In this document: piece after piece, positions 42,006-47,889 of the stretch
How positions within the stretch are numbered: position 1 is the stretch's first letter
How the letters are laid out: each line of letters begins with the position of its first letter
NCBI GenBank assembly: GCA_022825065.1
Contig: JAJDYR010000001.1
Location: forward strand, 1-47,889
DNA: 47,889 bases
From: a bacterium
GTDB taxonomy: Bacteria > UBA8248
Direction of reading: 5' to 3'
Notes under the pieces: model-generated
What the model was told of the DNA's origin: nothing
Database searches by the model: none
Seen by the model: the letters and a program-made list of their open reading frames with translations, nothing else
Translations under genes and position numbers: made by a program

Positions 42006-42299
42006 ATGTCGAACGGGGGCGCCGAGGCGCTCTTGAGCGATGAGGAACTCTACGATCGCGCCGATGCGGAGGGAGGCGAGTCCTTTCCCGCCGAGGTCTT
42101 GGACCGCCTTCTGGCCGGTCAGAATCCCATTCGCGTTTACCGGGTTCATCGCGGCATGACGCAGGGCGCCCTGGCCGCCGCAGCCGGTATCCACCCGGTC
42201 TACCTCTCCCAAATCGAGACGGGCAAGCGTACAGGCTCGGCGAGAACGCTGGCCGCCATCGCCGAAGCCTTGGGCGTCACCGTGGATGATCTGATCTAA
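42006..42299 (+). CDS. XRE family helix-turn-helix protein (antitoxin-like)
   Basis: A 97-residue DNA-binding protein. The N-terminal half (LLSDEELYDRADAEGGESFPAEVLDRLLAG) is acidic and helical, as in antitoxins that wrap a toxin. The C-terminal half is a classic HTH: VYRVHRGMTQGALAAAAGIHPVYLSQIETGKRTGSARTLAAIAEALGVTVDDLI (residues about 44-97). TAGGAGA precedes the ATG. If the short frame before it is a toxin remnant, this is an orphan antitoxin. Confidence 0.9.
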   Translation: MSNGGAEALLSDEELYDRADAEGGESFPAEVLDRLLAGQNPIRVYRVHRGMTQGALAAAAGIHPVYLSQIETGKRTGSARTLAAIAEALGVTVDDLI

Positions 42300-42314
42300 G
42301 CGGGTTATGTATCC

Positions 42315-42344
42315 TGTAGGGGTCGTTCGCGAACGACCCCTACA
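42315..42344. repeat. Perfect 30-base palindrome
   Basis: TGTAGGGGTCGTTCG is followed directly by its exact reverse complement. It sits between the XRE gene and the convergent HEPN-like gene. A near-copy is at 43262-43284, on the other side of the HEPN-like gene. Confidence 0.9.
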
Positions 42345-42357
42345 ATTCCACCTGCTC

Positions 42358-43050
42358 CTACGACGGCCTATCGCCAGTCCATGGTTTGCCACCAATCCGC
42401 GGGAAAGCGATCTTTCCCCAATCGTAATCGAGGTTTGCATCCATGATCTTTAGAATCACCGGAACGATTTTTGCCATTATGCAGCCGCCATCCTTAATTT
42501 GAATCCATCCCCATCCATTTTTGCCACAAGTTACGCCTCCGTGGAAAACTTGGTTGCGCAATTGGTATAGACGCTCGAAAACTATGTTGAATACCTTGTC
42601 TACCTCATTATTATTCGTCAATTTGTTATCCAAAGCGTTCAATGCCGAGTTGTTTTCTCGATCAAATTGCGCACTCCAGTTGTCATCTTGTTTGTCTCGC
42701 ACGTAGTTCCAGAACGGTTTATATACATGACGGTTTGTCAAAAAATTCCGGATTGGTTTTCGCTCTAAATCTTTATCATCCAAATCTAGGAAACTTTCTC
42801 CTATATCGTTCTGCTTATCGTATTTTCTGATCTTTCTTAAAAAACTTTTGAACTTCGCTGTTTCAACCTCATTCGCATCAGTTCCTTCAACGCCGTAGGC
42901 TGCGTTGAACGCAATCCACAGACAAATGAATTTCTCTTCGTCGTACTTGGTAGCTTCACTCTTCCTTAGCCAACTAAGTGCCCTATCGATTCGGTGTTTA
43001 TTGTCCTTGTTGTGTTCGCTTTGGGGTATCTCGTCGCTTGCTCGGGTCAT
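42358..43050 (-). CDS. HEPN-domain-like protein
   Basis: A 230-residue, mostly helical protein, much richer in A/T and in Asn/Lys/Asp than its neighbours. Near the C-terminus LYQLRNQVFHGG contains Rx4H (Arg165, Asn166, His170), the catalytic signature of HEPN RNases, following a helix (VDKVFNIVFERLYQLR). The N-terminal part (IDRALSWLRKSEATKYDEEKFICLWIAFNAAYG) is also typical of HEPN/Apea-like proteins. The ATG at 43050 is preceded by AAAGGA; a longer frame from 43122 lacks this. It is flanked by matching palindromes and was probably acquired. It may be a stress- or phage-triggered RNase; the partner gene is not obvious. Confidence 0.7.
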   Translation of the reverse strand: MTRASDEIPQSEHNKDNKHRIDRALSWLRKSEATKYDEEKFICLWIAFNAAYGVEGTDANEVETAKFKSFLRKIRKYDKQNDIGESFLDLDDKDLERKPIRNFLTNRHVYKPFWNYVRDKQDDNWSAQFDRENNSALNALDNKLTNNNEVDKVFNIVFERLYQLRNQVFHGGVTCGKNGWGWIQIKDGGCIMAKIVPVILKIMDANLDYDWGKIAFPRIGGKPWTGDRPS

Positions 43051-43261
43051 CGCATGAGTCCTTTTATTGTTTGATATCGTCGGTTTACAAAAAGCGACCT
43101 CCCCGACTACTCCGGCTTCCATTGCTGGAGGCTGGAGAGGACCCCTTGGGTCCTTGTCATCGGGGAGGAACCTTTGGACCGTTTCGCGGCAATATACGTT
43201 ATCCGTTCTGTGGATTCCATAGTCCGGGCGCAGTTGCGCGCTATATCCCTTTTTGCGTCGC

Positions 43262-43284
43262 AGGGGTCGTTCGCGAACGACCCC
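43262..43284. repeat. Near-perfect palindrome, second copy
   Basis: AGGGGTCGTTCG followed by CGAACGACCCC, matching the palindrome at 42315-42344 over 22 bases. The two lie on either side of the AT-rich HEPN-like gene. Confidence 0.85.
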
Positions 43285-43413
43285 CTACACCCGGACAGTA
43301 GTTTCACTCACCGAACTTGCCCCATACATGCGGATGCGCGATATTCCACGCTTTGGATAAGAGGCCGGGCCGCCCATGCGGCGGGTCATTTCAGGAAAGG
43401 GAGAAGAAACGCG

Positions 43414-44130
43414 ATGACGTATTTCTACAAGACGGACGAGATGGCGAAGAACCTGGCGGGCGCGGCCTACAGCTCGGCGGCGGGGGCGTGGGTGACGGGC
43501 GAGCGGCTCATCTTCGGCAAGATGCGCATGCCGGCCGGCACGCACTCGGAAGCGCACGCCCACGCGAACGAGCAGTTCGGCTATTGCCTGGCCGGAAGCA
43601 GCCGCCTGAACATAGAAGGCGACGTTCACGTATTAACGCCCGGCGACATCGCCTACCGGCCCGCGAACGCCGTGCACGCGGCCGAGATACTGGGCGATAC
43701 GGACTACGAGTTCATCGTGGCGAAAGACACGGCAACGACGATAGAGGGCACGCCCACCGAGATGAAGCAGACGGCGGATCACGTTCCCTACTTCTACGAC
43801 ACCGAGGCGATGGAAAAGGGCCTGGCGGGCGAGGCCTACAGCCCCACCGAGGGCGTCTGGGTGACGGGCGAGCGAATCATCTTCGGCAAGATGCGCATTC
43901 CCGCAGGAGCCAGGGCCGAGCCGCATTCACACCCCAACGAGCAGTTCGCCATCGTCCTGTCTGGCGCTTGCCGCGCGACCATCGGCGGCGAGACGGCGAC
44001 GGTCACCGCGGGCGACATCGTCCACATGCCGGCGGACGTCGTCCACTCGGTCAAAATCGTCGGCGATGAGGACTACGTCTTCGTGACGGCCAAGGACACC
44101 TCCTGGGGCATTCAGGGGATTAAGGCGTAG
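43414..44130 (+). CDS. Two-domain (bicupin) protein from internal duplication
   Basis: A 238-residue protein made of two similar cupin domains. Domain 1 (about 1-115) has GTHSEAHAHANEQFGYCLAG with candidate ligands His48, His50, Glu53 and later His88 (AVHAAEIL). Domain 2 (about 122-238) has GARAEPHSHPNEQFAIVLSG and VVHSVKIV. Both begin YFYxTxxMxKxLAGxAYS and share WVTGER(L/I)IFGKMR(M/I)P, so they arose by duplication in one gene. The start at 43414 follows GGGAGAAG. Fold suggests a metal-dependent dioxygenase, isomerase or sensor; no substrate evident. Confidence 0.88.
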   Translation: MTYFYKTDEMAKNLAGAAYSSAAGAWVTGERLIFGKMRMPAGTHSEAHAHANEQFGYCLAGSSRLNIEGDVHVLTPGDIAYRPANAVHAAEILGDTDYEFIVAKDTATTIEGTPTEMKQTADHVPYFYDTEAMEKGLAGEAYSPTEGVWVTGERIIFGKMRIPAGARAEPHSHPNEQFAIVLSGACRATIGGETATVTAGDIVHMPADVVHSVKIVGDEDYVFVTAKDTSWGIQGIKA

Positions 44131-44176
44131 GGGGTAAGAATAAGCGGTTTTGCGTCTTATAGGTGTTTGGTGTTCA

Positions 44177-44647
44177 TTAGCGAAGTTTTTCAACTATCGC
44201 AGCGCCGCAAGTCATCAATCGGACGTATTCCATTTGCCCATGAAATCGGATTCTGCTCGCTTTGTTTCTCAACTTGATTAGTTCGGCTCTGTGTATGCCT
44301 CGGTGTGCCGCAATGGGCCGAAACCTGACGGATTCATTCTGAGGGACAATCTCTTCCGCCGCGCTTGCGCCCGCTCGAAGTTGTCCGATGACTTCGCTGG
44401 CGTCTACCCCGCCGCTTTTCAACTCCAGCGGTGCGACCCAGCCTGATTCGTCATTCCCTTCTTCGGCGATGAACAGGAAGTCGCAGCGTGTTTCATTCTG
44501 TCCGAGCGGGGAGCCGGGTTTATCGAAATCAATAATCAGGCGTGGATTTGGTGAACCTTGCAAAGCAAGGCTACAGCCACCCCTGCGGCATCTGCTTGAG
44601 ATACATTGTTTGGAAATATTTTCTCGAACCTCATCCACCAGACCCAT
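44177..44647 (-). CDS. PD-(D/E)XK-like protein, partner of the upstream ATPase
   Basis: A 156-residue protein I cannot place in a named family. It contains RCDFLFIAEE (Asp56) followed by WVAPLELKSGG (Glu75-x-Lys77) and VIGQLRAGA (Gln89). The D...ExK...Q pattern on strands is that of PD-(D/E)XK nucleases. The C-terminal half (SRIRFHGQMEYVRLMTCGAA) is a further strand-rich part. Its ATG overlaps the stop of the ATPase gene by one base (TAATG), so the two are translationally coupled. The likely role is the nuclease or effector of a two-gene ATPase system. Nuclease assignment is from motif only. Confidence 0.6.
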   Translation of the reverse strand: MGLVDEVRENISKQCISSRCRRGGCSLALQGSPNPRLIIDFDKPGSPLGQNETRCDFLFIAEEGNDESGWVAPLELKSGGVDASEVIGQLRAGASAAEEIVPQNESVRFRPIAAHRGIHRAELIKLRNKASRIRFHGQMEYVRLMTCGAAIVEKLR

Positions 44648-46170
44648 TATCCGTTCGCGCCACCTCGACTGGATATTTCGGCCCAGTTGTTGTGGAGCGC
44701 AACGGCGACCTCATCGAAGCCGGACGGGAAAAGGCCCGAATCATCATCGAGCGGGATTTCCTTGACGACCGACCCCCTGGGGCGGTTCTTGGGCTGGAAC
44801 AGCCACGCCCCGACTTCCTCGGGCCGCAGGGCGACGTCCCCGCCTGCAATCCCTTTTCTCTCAGCCTTTGACAGACCGGATAGGCGTACGATGTTGGCGA
44901 GTTCTTCGAGCACCCACTCGCTGTGCGTCGTGATGATCACCCGAACGCCCGCCCGCACGAGCGCCGCAAGCTGCCGGGTGAACTCGACCTGCATCGCCGG
45001 ATGCAGGTGCGATTCCGGCTCCTCGATGATCAGCACGTTGCCAGGCTGCACCACGTGTCTGAGATACAGCACCACCGGCGCGAGTTCCGAGACCATGGAT
45101 GAAGCGTTTAATATGGGTAGCTCGTCTTTCCACCCTTCTGGTTGGTACGTGAAGCGCGGGTAACCGGTTTCGGTTCTCTGGATATGAACCGTCCCGTCGA
45201 GAAGGGCTTTTTCGATCAGACCGCCAAGGTCCTTCGTCCGGCGTGGCCAGTGGCTTTGTTGTGTTTGACCGCCGAGGTTGATCAGTTGTTCCAGAAAATC
45301 CGCCAGAACACCTGAAAACATGGGAGTCGGGGGAGTCTGGCGCAGGCCCGCCATGGGAGCGTTGTGGATCAAGGCGCTGGTGACCGCCATGTGCGAGTGC
45401 ATGATTCCCGTTCGGTCTGCGGGAAGATAAAACGCTGGCATATCCAGAGGAGCTATGAGAGAAGGAAAAATGCTGCCGGTCAAATGTCCTATGAAAGTAT
45501 TGGCCGCTCTCAGTTCACTTTCCGATCTGGTCCCCTTTTTCGGGCGAACCAAATCGATAAGGTCGCCAGATATATATGCCAAATTGAGTTGGTCAGGTAT
45601 CTTTTCGGGGATCGTCGTTTTTAGCAAGGTTTTACGAGCGCCGATAGTCAGCTTTTGCATAAAAAGATTTGCGTCTTCCAATACACGCCTTTTCAATGTG
45701 ACTTGAGAGCCTCCATGACTGCTCTTGCGGATCAATCCTTTCGTCCCGTCAACGCCGAAGAATCTGCAGATTCCTTTACCGAGAAGGTCACCTCGCGTGT
45801 CGAACCGCGTAAAAGCGGAACGGATTAAGTCTTCGGCGGGACCTGACAATAGAGTGTTCTCTTCGTAAGGTGGTTCTCTCATGTTTTTAAATGTGCCTTC
45901 TAACCATTCAGAGAGAGATTCCCAATCTTTTTGGGACAGTTGCTGGTCCCAAATCATTCTGCCGACAAAAGTATCTGGAACGTAATTGAATCGCGCGCCA
46001 CCGCTGAAATGCTCATGCAGCGTATAGATTAAAATCGCCAGATAGGATTTGCCGGTGTTGCTCGGTCCCACGAACACGGTGAAGGGACGCAGGTCGATTT
46101 TGGCTTCGGCGATAGGCCCGAAATTCTTTACTTCGAGTTCGAGTGGATACTGGGGGTTGAGGTCGGTCAT
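44647..46170 (-). CDS. AAA/ABC-type ATPase (AAA_15/AAA_21, OLD-like)
   Basis: A 507-residue ATPase. The N-terminus LELEVKNFGPIAEAKIDLRPFTVFVGPSNTGKS has the Walker A at residues 35-42. The middle (about 60-370) is a long helical insertion. The C-terminal lobe has an ABC-like signature (SSMVSEL), Walker B with catalytic Glu (NVLIIEEPESHLHP), and an H-loop IITTHSEWVLEELANIV. This is the OLD/RecF-like ATPase head seen in many phage-defence systems, but there is no TOPRIM domain after it. Instead a separate PD-(D/E)XK-like protein follows with overlapping codons. HigA and broken HigB lie upstream on the same strand. Confidence 0.88.
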   Translation of the reverse strand: MTDLNPQYPLELEVKNFGPIAEAKIDLRPFTVFVGPSNTGKSYLAILIYTLHEHFSGGARFNYVPDTFVGRMIWDQQLSQKDWESLSEWLEGTFKNMREPPYEENTLLSGPAEDLIRSAFTRFDTRGDLLGKGICRFFGVDGTKGLIRKSSHGGSQVTLKRRVLEDANLFMQKLTIGARKTLLKTTIPEKIPDQLNLAYISGDLIDLVRPKKGTRSESELRAANTFIGHLTGSIFPSLIAPLDMPAFYLPADRTGIMHSHMAVTSALIHNAPMAGLRQTPPTPMFSGVLADFLEQLINLGGQTQQSHWPRRTKDLGGLIEKALLDGTVHIQRTETGYPRFTYQPEGWKDELPILNASSMVSELAPVVLYLRHVVQPGNVLIIEEPESHLHPAMQVEFTRQLAALVRAGVRVIITTHSEWVLEELANIVRLSGLSKAERKGIAGGDVALRPEEVGAWLFQPKNRPRGSVVKEIPLDDDSGLFPSGFDEVAVALHNNWAEISSRGGANG

Positions 46171-46281
46171 ATCCTCACTTCTCCGACTCGGTGGTGAAAC
46201 ACAACTTCTATCGCGGCGTCCACAGCCTACGATACCCGTATCCTGGATTCAACACGAGACATTTTCGTGCATGCTCGCAAT

Positions 46282-46566
46282 CTACGCCACGACACGCTCC
46301 ACCTCGATCTCATCGGCGCGCTTCATCGCTTGGGCGAAGTCGTAGTCCGTCTGGAGGCGGTACCATACATCCGCCCCTCCGCCGAAGGCCTTATCCAGGC
46401 GAATCGCCATCTCGGGCGAGATGCCCGAACGGCAGTTGACGAGGCTCGAGAGCTGCTTGCGGCTCACGCCGAGCTTTCGCGCGGCTTCTGTCACGCTCAA
46501 GCCCAGCGGCTCCAGGCAGTCATGACGAACGGAAAGGCCCGGATGGGGCGGGTTCTTCATGGGCAT
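46282..46566 (-). CDS. higA: HigA-type antitoxin (XRE family)
   Basis: A 94-residue HigA-like antitoxin. The N-terminus [42 protein letters not shown] is the family hallmark with its HTH, and [28 protein letters not shown] completes it. It binds and blocks HigB and represses its own operon. AAGGAGG precedes the ATG. The toxin gene lies 13 bases upstream and carries an in-frame stop, so this antitoxin may be acting alone. The ATPase gene follows after 111 bases on the same strand. Confidence 0.95.
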   Translation of the reverse strand: MPMKNPPHPGLSVRHDCLEPLGLSVTEAARKLGVSRKQLSSLVNCRSGISPEMAIRLDKAFGGGADVWYRLQTDYDFAQAMKRADEIEVERVVA

Positions 46567-46579
46567 GTTCGGTCCTCCT

Positions 46580-46858
46580 TTAGTGATAATCGATTAAATC
46601 CACATCAGTGACGTGTTCGCCCTCGTAGCGAAACACGATTCTCAAATTTCGGGAGACATTCACCGCCCAGAATCCGGAGAGTTCTCCTCTCAACGGGTGC
46701 AAACGTTAGCCCGGCAAGTTCATGTGCGCGGGTATTGTTGCTCGGTCAAGACGAGCGAGAATCCGCTCGATCTTGTTGACATGCTCTGGCGGAACCCGCC
46801 GCCGATTTCCCCTCTCGTATAGAAGCTGAAGCCCTTTGTGTCGAAAGTGGATAATCAT
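46580..46858 (-). pseudogene. higB: HigB-type toxin gene with one in-frame stop
   Basis: Read on the minus strand, codons 1-50 give MIIHFRHKGLQLLYERGNRR... to MNLPG, then a TAA at 46706-46708, then RLHPLRGELSGFWAVNVSRN and ...IVFRYEG...VDLIDYH and the normal stop. Both halves match HigB (RelE-type mRNA interferase) and join as PG-stop-RLHPL, where the family has PGxRLHPL. So one nonsense codon alone breaks it; there is no frameshift. It could be a true inactivation, a sequencing error or recoding. It sits 13 bases before higA, the family's normal order. Confidence 0.88.
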
Positions 46859-46864
46859 GCACGG

Positions 46865-46893
46865 AATGTAACCTATAACCACTCAGGTGTCAA
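46865..46893 (-). promoter_or_regulatory. Strong promoter of higBA, probably leaderless
   Basis: On the minus strand TTGACA (46893-46888) is followed after exactly 17 bases by TACATT (46870-46865). The expected transcript start, seven bases after the -10 box, falls on the A of the higB ATG (46858). No ribosome site precedes that ATG, so the transcript would be leaderless. A short inverted pair ACCT/AGGT lies in the spacer and may be an operator. Confidence 0.7.
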
Positions 46894-46964
46894 TTTTATT
46901 TTGATTTAATGAGGATTTTCTTTCCGTCAACGTAATGGACTGGATCTTGGGGCCTTTTCGTTTT

Positions 46965-47624
46965 CTACGGCCCAAGCCTTTCCACGCGCCACTCCCCGCT
47001 CTCTTCCAGCGTATAGCGCACACGGTCGTGGAGGCGGCTGTCGCGGTGCTGCCAGAACTCGACGGAGTGCGGCTTCAGGACGTAGCCGCCCCAATGCGGA
47101 GGACGCGGAACGTCGCGGCCTGCATATTCTTCTTCCAGGGCGCGTTCTTGCTCTTCGAGACAGGCGCGGGAGGGGACAACGCGGCTTTGAGGCGAGGCCC
47201 ACGCGCCTATCTGGCTGGCGCGCGGGCGGGTGGCGAAATAGGCGTCAGAGATGTGCTCGGGGAGTTTTTCCACGACGCCCTCCGCGCGCACCTGCCGGGC
47301 GGGGGGCTTCCAGTGGAAAACGAGGGCGGCCCTCGCGTCGCGCGCAAGCTGCTCGGCCTTGTCGCTTTCGTAATTCGTGAAGAAAGGAAAGTCCGCTTCC
47401 GCGTAGCCCAGGTCCGTGAGGTCCTTATACAGCACGATTCGGGCGGCGGGCGAGCCGTCTGCTCCCACCGTGGCGAGCGTCATCGCGTCCTCGCGGGGGA
47501 TGCCCGCGCTTTTCGCCTGCGCGTACCAGCGGCGGAACTGCTCCACCGGCTCTGCGGCGACGCTCGCGACGTCGAGGGCTTCCGCCGCCATCTGTTCGAT
47601 TAAATTCTCATCCATTTCATTCAT
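46965..47624 (-). CDS. pdxH: Pyridoxamine 5'-phosphate oxidase
   Basis: A 219-residue FMN enzyme that oxidises pyridoxamine or pyridoxine phosphate to pyridoxal phosphate. The family motifs are in order: EPVEQFRRWYAQAKSAG, DAMTLATVGADGSPAARIVLYK, FPFFTNYESDKAEQL, AALVFHWKPPARQVRAEG, and near the C-terminus HSVEFWQHRDSRLHDRVRY and WRVERLGP. Length and all FMN- and phosphate-binding regions are normal. This is the only clear housekeeping gene in the window. Confidence 0.96.
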   Translation of the reverse strand: MNEMDENLIEQMAAEALDVASVAAEPVEQFRRWYAQAKSAGIPREDAMTLATVGADGSPAARIVLYKDLTDLGYAEADFPFFTNYESDKAEQLARDARAALVFHWKPPARQVRAEGVVEKLPEHISDAYFATRPRASQIGAWASPQSRVVPSRACLEEQERALEEEYAGRDVPRPPHWGGYVLKPHSVEFWQHRDSRLHDRVRYTLEESGEWRVERLGP

Positions 47625-47706
47625 CGCTCATTGCTCAGTCAGGCGGCGGATTCAGGGGTGTTGAAGAAGTCTTTGTCAAGGAAGTAACCCCCCAACCTCC
47701 CTTGTC

Positions 47707-47889
47707 GGGACCGTTGAAAAAGCCCCTTGAAAGGGAAATCCCATCAAGGCAACCCCCCCTACCCCCCCTTGTCAGGGGTCAAAACCGACCGAAGAGGGAG
47801 GTTTTGCAAGACGATGTGTTTCTCGTCAATGGCTCATGCAAACGCTCGTTCATCACTCGCGTTTGACCCTTGTCAAGGGGGGTAGGGGG
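47707..47889. repeat. MITE-like element, cut by the window end
   Basis: The left part GGACCGTTGAAAAAGCCCC begins at 47707, followed by AAGGCAACC plus C-runs and TTGTCAGGGG. The inverted partner (CCCTTGTCAAGGGGGGTAGG) is reached at the window end. It is the third copy of the element type at 23209 and 41613. A related degenerate end (GGGGTGTTGAAGAAG) lies at 47655. Confidence 0.7.

Overview
The window is a GC-rich chromosomal stretch from a Gram-negative bacterium. It encodes four transport systems with exported substrate-binding proteins and one outer-membrane beta-barrel protein. The mix of tripartite tricarboxylate (TTT), TRAP-TAXI, peptide and sugar importers with acyl-CoA, CoA-transferase and hydroxyacid enzymes suggests a scavenging heterotroph, probably from an uncultured lineage. 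No rRNA, tRNA, CRISPR array or phage structural gene was recognised, and the species cannot be named from the sequence alone.

Layout. 1-4 kb: end of a DsrE-like gene, a membrane-anchored coiled-coil protein built from 11- and 7-residue repeats, three tandem TcmP/LCM-type methyltransferases, and a Rid-family protein. 4.3-7.7 kb: a VOC protein, then an operon of two metallo-beta-lactamase-fold proteins with eroded metal sites and an acyl-CoA dehydrogenase that lacks the usual catalytic glutamate. 8-11.2 kb: a complete TTT transporter (binding protein, TctB, TctA). 11.3-21.6 kb: two nearly identical class C beta-lactamase-like serine hydrolases flank a D-2-hydroxyacid dehydrogenase, a peptide ABC importer without ATPases, a Gfo/Idh/MocA oxidoreductase and a 3-hydroxyisobutyrate-dehydrogenase-like enzyme. 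21.9-25.4 kb: a CaiB/BaiF CoA-transferase and two tandem QueG-like double 4Fe-4S proteins.

26-40 kb is an AT-richer transport segment. It holds an M24 peptidase, a 1,108-residue fused TRAP permease divergent from a TAXI binding protein, an AhpD-like protein, and a ribose-type ABC operon whose ATPase carries an inserted membrane domain. The segment is bounded by inverted copies of about 350 bp containing the 5' end of a sulfite-oxidase-like gene; the copy at 26 kb is a dead remnant.

40-47.9 kb holds a beta-barrel protein, an XRE regulator next to a possible toxin remnant, an AT-rich HEPN-like gene between GTCGTTCGCGAAC palindromes, a two-domain cupin, and a minus-strand row of higB (broken by one in-frame stop), higA, an AAA/ABC-type ATPase and a PD-(D/E)XK-like protein. 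pdxH follows. This looks like a small defence or toxin-antitoxin island. MITE-like repeats with GTTGAAAAAG ends and C/G-run cores recur at 23.2, 41.6 and 47.7 kb.

The most unusual items are the ABC ATPase with a membrane insertion (33.5-35.5 kb) and the ATPase/nuclease-like pair behind the broken HigBA module (44.2-46.9 kb).
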